Of a DNA stretch of 39,128 bases, positions 1 to 9,113 are shown piece after piece; position 1 is the first letter of the stretch; each line of letters starts with the position of its first letter. The stretch is taken from NCBI GenBank assembly GCA_002427325.1, contig DIQS01000033.1, positions 37,396 to 76,523 on the forward strand. Direction: 5' to 3'. The notes under the pieces were generated by a model. It made no database searches and was not told where the DNA came from. It saw only the letters and a program-made list of their open reading frames with translations. The translations under genes and the position numbers were made by a program. This stretch comes from Cloacimonetes bacterium UBA5456 (GTDB taxonomy: Bacteria; Cloacimonadota; Cloacimonadia; Cloacimonadales; Cloacimonadaceae).

Positions 1-26
1 ATCATGACCAGAACCCAGTAAGGAAG
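1..26 (+). repeat. Dispersed intergenic repeat, copy 1 (cut by window edge)
   Basis: Right-hand end of the dispersed element also found at 14925-15030, 27329-27422 and 38424-38519. The 26 bases from atcatgacca through the right arm are identical to copies 2 and 4. The left half lies outside the window. It sits about 110 bp beyond the 3' end of the minus-strand epimerase-like gene. The rest of the gap (27-135) shows nothing recognisable. Confidence 0.85.
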
Positions 27-135
27 CTATGGAAAATAGGCTGGAATTCGACAAGGGCGGGTGAGCAAATTTGAGAGGAATCTCGTACGATATTAATGAC
101 ACAACTAATCGTCCCATTCTTTGCCTTGGAAATGG

Positions 136-1188
136 TCACTGAGAATAATCACTCTCAAAAAGGTCCGCCACATACCCAAAAAATTCGTCATTTGTGTATT
201 GGTGGCAAAGCCTCAACAGATATATGTGCACGGTGTGGTAATCGGGAAATTTCCGCCGTAGTCGCAGGCAATAAGCACTGACATCAGATGGATTACGATA
301 CTTTAGAACTTGGTCTTTCACGCTGCTGAGTTCCATGCTGAAAAGCCGACGCGCATGTTCGGAATCAAAAACCCACCAATAATCATACAAACCCATGGCG
401 CCGATGATGGAGCCATTGAGCACAAAACGTCGCGGTGCATAAGGATATTCATCCACCCAATAATATGTTCCTTCTCCAAAAAGTTCATCATTATTCGCGA
501 TCATCACAGTGCTCTTAGGACTCGTAAAATCTGTAAAAGTGTAGAAGATGGAATCTGCTGCGGCGGCAAAAAGAGGATTTGAGGTATAGTGATATAATCG
601 GCTATATGCAGAAAGAGCCGTGCCTTGCGCCATGCCGGAATACCAGGGTGCATGATAGGTAAAGCCGGAGCTCGTGAAAGTGAAATCATAGACAAACCAG
701 ATGCCCTCACCTTCTCGGTGGGCACGAAGGCGCAAAGCTTCCATGGTCTTAATGGCGTGATTTAGATAGCGCTCTTCCTTTGTATGACTATAATCCGACA
801 GGGCTTCGAGGGCTTTGTAGCTGAGGTTTACGGGATGATAATAACTTTTGTCTTTCCACATAAAAAGACTTACCCCGTTTGAATCTGCCGGCGTGGCATT
901 GATGGTGTCAAAGATGCGTTCGCGGTTTTTGAAAAGACTGCCGTAATCAACCTTTTGTAGCTGAAACTCATAGTCTATCACCTGATCCAAATATGAAAAA
1001 GATGTGGGTTTGCTGCAAGAAACCAGTAATAGTAACATGATCGGGACCATCATGCAATATCTGATTATATTCACCTTTTTCTTATCTAAGAGGCGTCCAA
1101 ATCTTGAGCTAAACCCAAACAGATTAAAGTCTCTGCCGAAGTTTTTGGAAGAACTGCGTCTTGCGCTAACTACTAAGGTTTTCTTCAT
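136..1188 (-). CDS. Lipoprotein with D-glucuronyl C5-epimerase-like C-terminal domain
   Basis: A 350-residue protein with a lipobox (LVSC, Cys58) after a hydrophobic stretch at residues 46-57, so probably a lipoprotein acting in the periplasm or at the outer membrane. Residues about 165-345 resemble the C-terminal domain of heparosan/alginate-type glucuronyl C5-epimerases: WYSGMAQG at 182-189, a following SxxSRLY-like helix, WVDEYP at 244-249 and VLNGSIIGAMGLYDYW at 256-271. Known members epimerise uronic acids in polysaccharides or act on related substrates; the substrate here is unknown. The start at 1188 has a good AGGAG six bases upstream, but it leaves an odd basic, Ser/Arg-rich 45-residue stretch before the signal sequence; the internal Met46/Met47 is an alternative start with a poorer ribosome site. 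A promoter lies at 1228-1255. No polysaccharide genes are adjacent. Confidence 0.75.
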   Translation of the reverse strand: MKKTLVVSARRSSSKNFGRDFNLFGFSSRFGRLLDKKKVNIIRYCMMVPIMLLLLVSCSKPTSFSYLDQVIDYEFQLQKVDYGSLFKNRERIFDTINATPADSNGVSLFMWKDKSYYHPVNLSYKALEALSDYSHTKEERYLNHAIKTMEALRLRAHREGEGIWFVYDFTFTSSGFTYHAPWYSGMAQGTALSAYSRLYHYTSNPLFAAAADSIFYTFTDFTSPKSTVMIANNDELFGEGTYYWVDEYPYAPRRFVLNGSIIGAMGLYDYWWVFDSEHARRLFSMELSSVKDQVLKYRNPSDVSAYCLRLRRKFPDYHTVHIYLLRLCHQYTNDEFFGYVADLFESDYSQ

Positions 1189-1227
1189 CTTGACTCCTGT
1201 TTTATTTGATTATTATCTTTGCAAGCT

Positions 1228-1255
1228 ATGATAAGAAATTGTCATATTTAGTCAA
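1228..1255 (-). promoter_or_regulatory. Sigma70-type promoter for the epimerase-like lipoprotein gene
   Basis: On the minus strand, TTGACT (1255-1250) and TATCAT (1233-1228) are separated by 16 bp, giving a predicted leader of roughly 33 nt that carries the AGGAG ribosome site. The match is five of six bases in each box. Inferred from sequence only. Confidence 0.55.
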
Positions 1256-1303
1256 TCTCAATTATTGTGCTTTGCTTTGTCTATTTTGGTTTGTGAACGA
1301 GAT

Positions 1304-1684
1304 TTAGAGAATAGGTAAAAAAGCATCGATAAAGTGTTTTATGTTGTAAGTGTGATCTTTTCTATCGTGTAAGACGATAATCACATCAAATCTCGATTCA
1401 TAGTTGGCGAATTGGTCATTTTGGTTATAATATTCTAACGCTGCAAGCGAAATCCTGCGTTGTTTATGGTAATTCACGCTTTCAGCGGCACTTTCTACGG
1501 AGAAAAAAGAACGAGTTTTTACTTCAACAAATACCAAGTGTTGATCTTTTTCTACAATGATATCGACCTCTCCTTGACGTGTGCGAAAATTGGTGCATAG
1601 CACTGTGTATCCACAAGTTAGGAGATATTCAGCCGCTCTCTTTTCGCCAGCAGAAGCCAATATTTGTTTATTGTTTTTATTCAT
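1304..1684 (-). CDS. yraN: YraN/UPF0102 family nuclease-fold protein
   Basis: A 126-residue protein of normal length for the UPF0102 (YraN) family, which has a restriction endonuclease-like fold; its cellular role is not well defined, with links to DNA processing or repair. The N-terminal GEKRAAEYL helix is followed by NFRTRQGEVDII (residues 32-43) and VFVEVKTRS (51-59), which supply the typical nuclease-fold acidic/Lys set (Glu39, Asp41, Glu54, Lys56). It lies about 115 bp upstream of the epimerase-like gene on the same strand, but that gene has its own promoter. The ribosome site is weak. Confidence 0.88.
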   Translation of the reverse strand: MNKNNKQILASAGEKRAAEYLLTCGYTVLCTNFRTRQGEVDIIVEKDQHLVFVEVKTRSFFSVESAAESVNYHKQRRISLAALEYYNQNDQFANYESRFDVIIVLHDRKDHTYNIKHFIDAFLPIL

Positions 1685-1771
1685 GACGCAAGAAAAAGCT
1701 TGACGGATAACTTGTCAATGGTATTTGTAGCTCATGATTGTAATCGCATCATAAAACTAATAATTAAACAT

Positions 1772-1792
1772 CACCTCGCATGAGGTGGAGGG
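1772..1792 (+). promoter_or_regulatory. Hairpin abutting the ribosome binding site
   Basis: CACCTC (1772-1777) and GAGGTG (1782-1787) form a six-base-pair stem with a GCAT loop. The last stem base is also the first base of the Shine-Dalgarno GGAGGG (1787-1792) of the gene starting at 1797. CCTC could alternatively pair with the Shine-Dalgarno itself, so the element could tune translation. Regulation is an inference. Confidence 0.4.
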
Positions 1793-1796
1793 AAGT

Positions 1797-2834
1797 ATGA
1801 AAAAAGTTATTTTGACACTTATCGTTGTTTCAACGATGTTTGGTCTGTTAAATGCAGCGCCATTTCAGACCCTTGGCATGCTGAGAACGCCAGACGCGTA
1901 TGTTTTGCCACACAAAGCAGCAGAATTTATGGTCGCAGGATACTATCTTGATATTGCCCAACCGCAAGATGCGGCATTTAAGGGCTTTATGCCTTATGCA
2001 ATGGTGGGAGCCGGCATATTAGACCGTTTAGAAATCGGTGCATTTGTCGGAAGCAAGGTCAACGATGAGCCTATGGTTTATTTTCTCAATGCAAAAGTAA
2101 AGATTTTGGAAGAGACAAACACCCTTCCGCAATTTGCACTTGGAATGGACAACATCCTCTCCAGCCAGAAGTATCATAATGGTCTTAACCTAAATCCCGG
2201 CGATGATTTTTATACCCATCCGGATAAGACCGACTATGAAAACTATTCAATCTATGGAGTTGTCTCGAAGCAGGCTTATTTCCTCGGTATGCCTTGGATG
2301 TTGAATGTTGGCATGGGATCAAATCGCTTTGCAGGACAGGTTAAACGCTCTCGTATCCTTCAATCAAGCTTTGTTTCTGCTGAGTTTTCACCCGTCAACA
2401 ATCTCGCTATTCAAGGCGAATTTGACGGTGCAGACTTTAATCTGGGTTTGAGATACAGCTATGATAATTTCTCATTCAAGCTGGGTGCTCAGTCCGTGGA
2501 AGACTTAGCGAAAAACAATGGCTATGAAGACAACCTTCGCGTTGCTTTCGCTGTTTCTTATCTCTTTGACAAGTATGCCGAAGCTCATCGCCGTCCTCAG
2601 CTTAGCAGCCTTAACAAGCCTGGAATGACCGGCGGCACTGTTGACGTTGGTTCCCAAGGTCAGGCCGGTGGGGTCGTTGTACCGCCCACAGGTTCCACGG
2701 GCACCGCACAAAGCATGCTTTCACCTGAAGTAAGAAACTTGTTAGAAGAGCTCAGAATCTTACGTGAAGAACGCAGTAAAGCACAGAAATCTTTGGACGA
2801 CTTACGTCTGCTTATCCAAGAACTGAAACAATAA
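1797..2834 (+). CDS. Predicted outer-membrane protein (YjbH-like N-terminus, C-terminal coiled coil)
   Basis: About 345 residues with an N-terminal signal peptide (MKKVILTLIVV... ending near LNAA). The mature start, with its TLGMLRTPDAYV segment followed by alternating amphipathic strands rich in Gly, Tyr and Phe, resembles the YjbH-type/outer-membrane beta-barrel proteins common in FCB genomes. The last 40 residues after a Gly/Pro/Thr linker form a short coiled coil (LLEELRILREERSKAQK). I chose the ATG at 1797 over the in-frame GTG at 1785 because GGAGGG lies four bases upstream and the signal peptide begins cleanly there. It lies 151 bp upstream of the giant TPR gene on the same strand and may supply the outer-membrane part of that machine. 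I do not recognise a precise family. Confidence 0.7.
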   Translation: MKKVILTLIVVSTMFGLLNAAPFQTLGMLRTPDAYVLPHKAAEFMVAGYYLDIAQPQDAAFKGFMPYAMVGAGILDRLEIGAFVGSKVNDEPMVYFLNAKVKILEETNTLPQFALGMDNILSSQKYHNGLNLNPGDDFYTHPDKTDYENYSIYGVVSKQAYFLGMPWMLNVGMGSNRFAGQVKRSRILQSSFVSAEFSPVNNLAIQGEFDGADFNLGLRYSYDNFSFKLGAQSVEDLAKNNGYEDNLRVAFAVSYLFDKYAEAHRRPQLSSLNKPGMTGGTVDVGSQGQAGGVVVPPTGSTGTAQSMLSPEVRNLLEELRILREERSKAQKSLDDLRLLIQELKQ

Positions 2835-2895
2835 CTAACATGTATATTGTGTAGCGTGGTGTGTAGGATTCATGCTTCCTAAACCCTTAATAGAA

Positions 2896-2930
2896 GTGCG
2901 CCAGGATGTTTCACAAGCATCCTGGCACGC
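2896..2930 (+). promoter_or_regulatory. Hairpin between the outer-membrane gene and the giant TPR gene
   Basis: The stem CCAGGATG (2901-2908)/CATCCTGG (2918-2925) has a nine-base loop and is extended by a G-C pair, one mismatch and three further pairs including a wobble. There is no following T-run, so it is not a standard intrinsic terminator; it could be a processing site, attenuator or leader structure for the downstream operon. Confidence 0.45.
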
Positions 2931-2985
2931 TATTGAAGACGGCTTTATGCCATTGAACTTCTTGTGAGTAAAAAGTGAGCAGGTT

Positions 2986-5900
2986 ATGAGAAATTTTATA
3001 AAAGTATTCTTGATGATACTCTTGTTGCAGGCTTGTCTGTCTCTTGCCAATGCCTTCATCGAAAACCTTAGTGAAGAAGAGATATTAATCCTTGCCGAAG
3101 AGTTGCAAGAAGAAGACATAGAGATGCTTATGGAATTCATAAGCGAAGAAAAGCAGATGATGAGAGAGCTTTCAAAACAGTTCCTGATCGACGAGCTTCC
3201 CCAACTAATAGCACTTGATCCAGAGCAAGCAGGAATAGCATTGGAGAGCTTTTCCGAATCTTTCAACTATATGAGAGATGAGGAAGTCAGGTATCTTTTG
3301 GGACATCTCTATGCGCGTATAGGCCAGACGGATAGGGCTATTGACACCTTTGCCGCTTTGCTCGAAACAGATTTTGATCTTGATTCACGGAAAATGATGG
3401 GACTCATGTTCCACAGCATCTTGTCTGAACTCATAGAAGCGGGAGAAAATGAACTGTCATTCCGCTATCTGAATACTATCCTCAGCCACGGATTGGTGTC
3501 TGATGAACTCATACTCAGTTATCTCTATCTTTTTTCTGAATTAAATCAGGACAAACAAGATGTGCTCAGCACCATCCAATCCTATATGGAGAACAATGGA
3601 ACCCTGCTTGAAGTGATCCTTCCAGTTAAAAACTCAGTGTTATCCAGATTGGAACAAATTGATTTTGAAACTTTTTATCAGAACCCAAGTGAAAACAACC
3701 TTAAAGCTATTATCCGAGATATAGACCAAATTGAGATAGACCTTGGTGCATTAAATAGCATCGTTCAAGAAATGCCGAACACCTTGTTTAAGCCTCGCTT
3801 GAACAAGCAACATAAATCTGAGGTCAAGAAGCTCCAGGAGCTTAGAGACCATCTTACTGTGTATGCCGGAGTGCCTTTGCTCTCCGAACGGGTTCAAGAC
3901 CAAACTTTGGATATTATCGCACAAATCCGCGTAAGCATACAACAATACTATCGCACTCTTGACATCATTGAAGCCTATTTGAACAAATATTATGCAGACT
4001 ATGAGGCAGGCCTCCTTGTTGAAGATGAAATCTTTATGGGTGACCTCTATCTTGACAGTGCAATCCAGTTGGAGCAGACGGTTAAGATCTATGAAGAAAT
4101 GCTTGAGATCCTCGACGAACTGCTTTTGGAAGATATCGAAGCTGGATACCTCGAAGAACTGAGACAACAGCGTGAAGAGATCGTATCGGAAAAAGCTCGC
4201 ATCGAAGCTGCTCATAGAGAACTGCTCGCAAACGTTGAATTTGAGAGTAGCGAAGATATGATTATCTTTGAAGAGCTGCTTGACGGATATAACGACATTC
4301 AAGAAGAAGCTCGCCTAATGACCTTGATCTGTGACGAGATAGAAGATTTTGTGATGAACGATATGACAGACATCTTGGGCGTTGATCTCAAGCAAGCAAA
4401 GATTGATAGAGTAGATACCGGCATTCAAGAGCTTTTGGCGGATCAAGGTCTTATTGATGAGCTTGGCCAAGCTTATGAACAGTCTGTCACCGAGCTTGAC
4501 TTCATCACTCTCAAGCTAAAATATCGTCGCCAGATCGATGAATATGAAGCTTTTATCGCCACACAAAATGAACTTAGCGATGATGAGCTATTTGAAAACC
4601 AAGCAATACAGCGCGGTAAACTCTCTGCAATAGCTAACGAAATTGAGGCCTTCCGCAGAGAACATCCCAATTATCAGGGGATGATTCAGCCCACCGGGAT
4701 ATATTTTGCACAAGAAGCTGACCTTCATTATATGTTGGGTGAATTAGAGTATTATGCTCATCCCGAAGATATGACGATCGCACAGAATCATTTCCGCAGC
4801 GCTCTTAGATTAGATCCGAAATTCCCCGATAGAGACCTCGCTCTTTATAACCTTGCCTTCATCAGCACTGAACTCATCAGACAAGAAGTGGATAACAACA
4901 AGATTAGCTATCGCATGAATGCAAGAGTCAATGAAGAGCCTCCGGCAAACAGCATCTATTCCGTGGCAAACTTTGCCGAACCTTTTAACGCTCTTACCGA
5001 GATCGTGAATAACTATCCGAATTCAAAAATGCATGAAGATGCAATATATCGTCTCGGTCTTTTGAACTTTAGCTTTGCTCGCGACTCGAAAGACCCCGAG
5101 CAATATGAAGATGCTGCACTTGCCCACTTCAACCAGATCATTGCCAATGAGGATAGTCCTCTTTATTATGAGGCACTTTATCAGCGTGGTTGGGTTCGCA
5201 TGAACAGCTTTGAACACGATGTCTTGCGCCAGGCTATGGACGACTTTGTTTATATCCTCTTGGCCATCGATGCAGGTCACATAGAAGACCCTCAACTCGT
5301 GGCTGACTATCGTCAAGACGCCGTGGATAACATCGCCTACTGTCTCATTGCTTTTGACGGAACAGACTTCTATTCCCAGACCAAGAGTGTGGCTGAAGTT
5401 CAAAGAGTCTTCAATAACTATAGCAATGAAGAGGTGATGGAGCAGATCATTGACGGCGCAATTCGCAACAAGTTAGACCTCAGCGCATCCACGCAGGCTG
5501 TTGACCTGTTGGAACTCAAGCTGAATGCAGTCCCTTATTCCTATTATAATCCCGTCATCCTCGACTCTATCTTGGTTCTCTATCACAATGCCGGACAGGA
5601 ATTGCGCGATGACCAAGACCTTGATGCCATCACTCAGAACATCTATCAGAGAATGATTGATGAATATGGCTATGGTAGTAAATGGTATGACGTTAACAAA
5701 GATAAAGAAATCAGCCGTCAGCTTGACATCATAGAAAATGCTTATTCCCAAAAAGCTATTCGCTTGTTCAACAATTTTGCCAATAACATTGGACATGAGA
5801 CCCTAAACAATTATGACAAGCACATGGCAGTGTTTGAAAAATATGCAGAGCTGCACAATGATGACTATCTTGCCTTCAAGGCAGAACGTGATAGTGTCAT

Positions 5901-8838
5901 GGTGTTTAACTATGCAGTTTTGGCTTCAACAACCGAAGATTCAAAAGACTTTGTCTTGGCAATATCCAAGCTGAACGAATATAACGATAAATATCCCCAC
6001 AACACACGTTTCTTCGAATATGAGCAAATGACACTGGAATATGCCAAGGCTCTCTTCGTCAGAGCTCAAAATAACTTTGCTGACCCAGATTTTGTTCCCG
6101 TCGAAGGTGATTTTACTGACGAAGATGAGGCCTTCACATTCCTGCAAAATAGAACTACTCGATATATGAACGTTATTCGCCAAGAAGAATATTACACTGC
6201 TCAGAGACTCAGAGAAGCAAACGATCTGATTTTGCTCTTGGCAGATACTCAATTCATGCGCGAAAAATTGCCCGAGGCTACTCAGCTCTATTTGCAGGCT
6301 CTTCAAGAAGAAGATATCATGACAAATAGCCAAAAGAGAGAAACCTATCTCAAGCTTGCCGACATGAGTGAGCGTCAAGGTGAATATGCCAAGTCTGAGG
6401 GATGGTTCCGTCAAGCATTGGCATATGCCCAAAACTCTGAAGATGAAGCAAACATCAGACAGGATATCTTAGTTCAGATTCAAAACAGCTTTGAAAAAGC
6501 CAGCGAAAGCGGCGACTTCATCACAGAAGCTAATGAGCGTTTGCGCCTTGCTGCTGAGATGGGAGCCGGACGCGGCATTGAAGTCTTGGGTCAAAAGAAC
6601 GCTGCTGTGGAAGCTTTCACAAAAGCCGGAGCCTATCAACAGGCAATTGATCTCTTGATGGAATTAGCTGAAACTGACGATACTATCGATGCAGTGTATT
6701 ACCGCTATCACCAAGCCATCGAGATTGCAGAAGAAAAGATGCTCGACAAGGAATATGCCCAGGCTCTCGAATCAGAGTTTTTGACAAAGTATCCTGCAAG
6801 CCTCTATGCCTTCCAGTTGCGCTTGGCTTCAGTAAGTCGCAAAGCAGTGGCAGAAGAGCATGTTCAAGCCGCAGAAGGCTTCTTACAGCTCTTTAATGAA
6901 GCCAGAGCAAACACCATCGACTATGGTGACCAAGTGGTCAGCGAATTGCTCATGGACGCTATCCTGATGAACAGCAGAGCAAACCGCATTGAAGAAGAGT
7001 ACCGTTTGTGCCATCAATTCATTGAGCTTTACCCCGAGCTTCCCGAAGCACTGATATATCTTGAACACATGGTTGTGGGACACAGAGACAGAAATGAGAT
7101 GGACGAACATCTTCGTCTTGCCAAAGAACTCATGAAAAAAGATCCCTCGAAAGATGGATATTATAAATATTATGCCAATAGTGAGCTTCACAAGGTCGCT
7201 TTGCGCTTTGACGAAGCCTACATCGAAAAGGATTATACCCAAGCATTTGCTATCCGTGATGAATATCGCACAATGCAACATGGCTTTGAAAATGAGGGGC
7301 TGAGTTTTGATAACCAAGCTGTCTATAATATCTTTGCCCAAGTTCAGGCAGAATATGATGAGCTGCAGCGCAAGCTTGCCTATCTCAAGAGTTTTGACGA
7401 TAAGCTCAGTGCCATTGAGCACGGAGACTTCATGAGTAAGACTCCGAATCAGCACGTGAGAGTAAACAATCTTACGACATGGAATAGAAACTTAGAGAAC
7501 GGCGACCGTCGCATTCCGCTCTTTAACACGGCAACCTCTGCCGAAGTTAAAAAGGTGGAGAAGATTCTCAACGATGGCTTTGCCTCCGGATACTACTTAG
7601 ACAATGACCGCATCACGAGATCCTATAATCTCATGGCTAAAATCCATGAAAAAGCTGTAGATGTGTTGGACACACAAGTAAGAAGCTATTGGGAAATCAC
7701 CGGTGAAGGTCGTGAAAATAGAAATTACTATGGCGAAAACTTCGGGATTCTCGTAGAACAGACTGTCTGGCAACAGATCTTGCCTCATATTCAAGCATCT
7801 CTTGGCTATCACTCTTTTCTACATACAAACTATTATTTAGCGGGTTATGAAAACAGCTTTACGGAAGCTGCAATCACAGCCCTGAACAAATATGAACAGA
7901 TTCCTGAATATCGCACCGTGGACTATGTGCTCGACAACCAGTGGCAGATCACCGGCAATCCTCAGAGTGCAGACACAAACATCACGCAGATCAGGACTCC
8001 AAAGAATGTAGCTTTGGGTAGCATCAACGTTCCTGCCGAGAACACTCTCACCATCTCTCGCAGCCTGCAGTTTGACTTAGAGCCTGACTTTGCTCTACTT
8101 CAGCTCATCTTCCCTCTTGAAATGGATATCTGGGTTAATGGCAGTGCTGTGAGTTCCAGTTGGGTGCCCGTTGATACTTTGGACACAAAGAATGCTGATA
8201 CCACACGTTATAGTTATATGATCGACGGTTCATATTTTGCCCCCGGTGGAAATGAACTGCAGATTGTCTTTAACAATAACGACTCATCAAGTTTGCAGGC
8301 AGCCGCTGCAGTGAAGCTCTTCACCTCACGCGCACGCATCTTGGAGAACATTCCTCCCGTCAGTCAGAGCATTAGCAGCTCGACGAACTGGATTGTTTAC
8401 CACGTCGATGATGAAGGTGAGGAGATCAGACAAAGAGCAAATCTTGCTGAGAATTGGAACATCGAAAACGAAAACCTCTTCGACTGGGAGATCGCAGAAG
8501 CACTGCCGATCTGGATAGTCGAAGATGAAGAAACAACTATAAATAACATCGTATTTGAAACGGAATTCATGATTGACACTCAATTCCTTGAAGGCATGAT
8601 CGACATCATTGCGCCCGAATCTGTCACCGTCTATCTAAATGACGTAGAAATAGGTGGAGCAATGTTTGACTATGATCCCGAGCCTCTCACGGTCTATAAG
8701 AGTCAAATACTAATCGAGCCACATCAGGTGGTGGAAGGACGAAACGTATTGCGTTTTGAAGTGGAAAACTTCAGCGAATACCGTGGAATCATGGCAAACA
8801 TCCATTACCTCGTTGCCGGTAAGGAGGAAATCAGATGA
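2986..8838 (+). CDS. Giant secreted helical-repeat (TPR-like) protein with C-terminal beta-sandwich region
   Basis: A 1950-residue protein with an N-terminal signal peptide ending near SLANA (residue 24); Cys17 in LQAC gives a poor lipobox alternative. Residues about 40-1600 are almost wholly helical and acidic, with many TPR-like segments, for example HYMLGELEYYAHPEDM, EDAIYRLGLLNF and ALYQRGWVRMNSF, and coiled-coil runs near 370-500. The last 300 residues change character to beta-rich: a WVNGSAV segment near 1716 with GGNELQIVFN, and VTVYLNDVEIGG near 1879 with VEGRNVLRFEVEN near 1915. These look like two galactose-binding-like jelly-roll modules. It is the first of six coupled genes and overlaps the next by ATGA. 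The size and TPR content recall Myxococcus AgmK/GltI-type proteins. The function is inferred: a periplasmic scaffold or force-transmitting partner of the TolQR-type motor downstream. Confidence 0.8.
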   Translation: MRNFIKVFLMILLLQACLSLANAFIENLSEEEILILAEELQEEDIEMLMEFISEEKQMMRELSKQFLIDELPQLIALDPEQAGIALESFSESFNYMRDEEVRYLLGHLYARIGQTDRAIDTFAALLETDFDLDSRKMMGLMFHSILSELIEAGENELSFRYLNTILSHGLVSDELILSYLYLFSELNQDKQDVLSTIQSYMENNGTLLEVILPVKNSVLSRLEQIDFETFYQNPSENNLKAIIRDIDQIEIDLGALNSIVQEMPNTLFKPRLNKQHKSEVKKLQELRDHLTVYAGVPLLSERVQDQTLDIIAQIRVSIQQYYRTLDIIEAYLNKYYADYEAGLLVEDEIFMGDLYLDSAIQLEQTVKIYEEMLEILDELLLEDIEAGYLEELRQQREEIVSEKARIEAAHRELLANVEFESSEDMIIFEELLDGYNDIQEEARLMTLICDEIEDFVMNDMTDILGVDLKQAKIDRVDTGIQELLADQGLIDELGQAYEQSVTELDFITLKLKYRRQIDEYEAFIATQNELSDDELFENQAIQRGKLSAIANEIEAFRREHPNYQGMIQPTGIYFAQEADLHYMLGELEYYAHPEDMTIAQNHFRSALRLDPKFPDRDLALYNLAFISTELIRQEVDNNKISYRMNARVNEEPPANSIYSVANFAEPFNALTEIVNNYPNSKMHEDAIYRLGLLNFSFARDSKDPEQYEDAALAHFNQIIANEDSPLYYEALYQRGWVRMNSFEHDVLRQAMDDFVYILLAIDAGHIEDPQLVADYRQDAVDNIAYCLIAFDGTDFYSQTKSVAEVQRVFNNYSNEEVMEQIIDGAIRNKLDLSASTQAVDLLELKLNAVPYSYYNPVILDSILVLYHNAGQELRDDQDLDAITQNIYQRMIDEYGYGSKWYDVNKDKEISRQLDIIENAYSQKAIRLFNNFANNIGHETLNNYDKHMAVFEKYAELHNDDYLAFKAERDSVMVFNYAVLASTTEDSKDFVLAISKLNEYNDKYPHNTRFFEYEQMTLEYAKALFVRAQNNFADPDFVPVEGDFTDEDEAFTFLQNRTTRYMNVIRQEEYYTAQRLREANDLILLLADTQFMREKLPEATQLYLQALQEEDIMTNSQKRETYLKLADMSERQGEYAKSEGWFRQALAYAQNSEDEANIRQDILVQIQNSFEKASESGDFITEANERLRLAAEMGAGRGIEVLGQKNAAVEAFTKAGAYQQAIDLLMELAETDDTIDAVYYRYHQAIEIAEEKMLDKEYAQALESEFLTKYPASLYAFQLRLASVSRKAVAEEHVQAAEGFLQLFNEARANTIDYGDQVVSELLMDAILMNSRANRIEEEYRLCHQFIELYPELPEALIYLEHMVVGHRDRNEMDEHLRLAKELMKKDPSKDGYYKYYANSELHKVALRFDEAYIEKDYTQAFAIRDEYRTMQHGFENEGLSFDNQAVYNIFAQVQAEYDELQRKLAYLKSFDDKLSAIEHGDFMSKTPNQHVRVNNLTTWNRNLENGDRRIPLFNTATSAEVKKVEKILNDGFASGYYLDNDRITRSYNLMAKIHEKAVDVLDTQVRSYWEITGEGRENRNYYGENFGILVEQTVWQQILPHIQASLGYHSFLHTNYYLAGYENSFTEAAITALNKYEQIPEYRTVDYVLDNQWQITGNPQSADTNITQIRTPKNVALGSINVPAENTLTISRSLQFDLEPDFALLQLIFPLEMDIWVNGSAVSSSWVPVDTLDTKNADTTRYSYMIDGSYFAPGGNELQIVFNNNDSSSLQAAAAVKLFTSRARILENIPPVSQSISSSTNWIVYHVDDEGEEIRQRANLAENWNIENENLFDWEIAEALPIWIVEDEETTINNIVFETEFMIDTQFLEGMIDIIAPESVTVYLNDVEIGGAMFDYDPEPLTVYKSQILIEPHQVVEGRNVLRFEVENFSEYRGIMANIHYLVAGKEEIR

Positions 8839-9113
8839 GGAAATCACTATTAATCCTGCTCTTCGCTTTACTTGGAATCGGCTTCCTTTCCGCCCAATAT
8901 ACAGGAGGCGGCTACATCAATGCTGAGGGAGTCTATGTAGAAGAAGAAGAGTTCGTAATTGAGTTGAGGGACATGGCTCCCGACTCTGGAATCTATAAAA
9001 TCAAATTAGATACCTTTTTCATGAGCTATAAATATAGGATGGAGCTCACGGATGAGTGTGTCGAAGAATACAGTGAAGAATTACTAAATACATGGCTTAA
9101 GGAGTCAAAATGA
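8835..9113 (+). CDS. Small secreted protein of unknown family
   Basis: A 92-residue protein with a clear signal peptide (hydrophobic LLILLFALLGIGFL followed by SAQ) and an acidic, tyrosine-rich mature part of about 70 residues with a DECVEEY segment and a single Cys. No known domain recognised. It overlaps the giant TPR gene at its start (ATGA) and the TolQ-like gene at its end (ATGA), so its translation is coupled to both. That placement suggests a periplasmic accessory subunit of the same machine. Confidence 0.7.
   Translation: MRKSLLILLFALLGIGFLSAQYTGGGYINAEGVYVEEEEFVIELRDMAPDSGIYKIKLDTFFMSYKYRMELTDECVEEYSEELLNTWLKESK

Noticed and set aside
3751..7455. Several 100-190 codon minus-strand frames inside the giant TPR gene
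   Set aside because: The giant gene has a continuous signal-peptide-to-stop reading frame with coherent helical repeats; the reverse frames look like low-complexity shadows.
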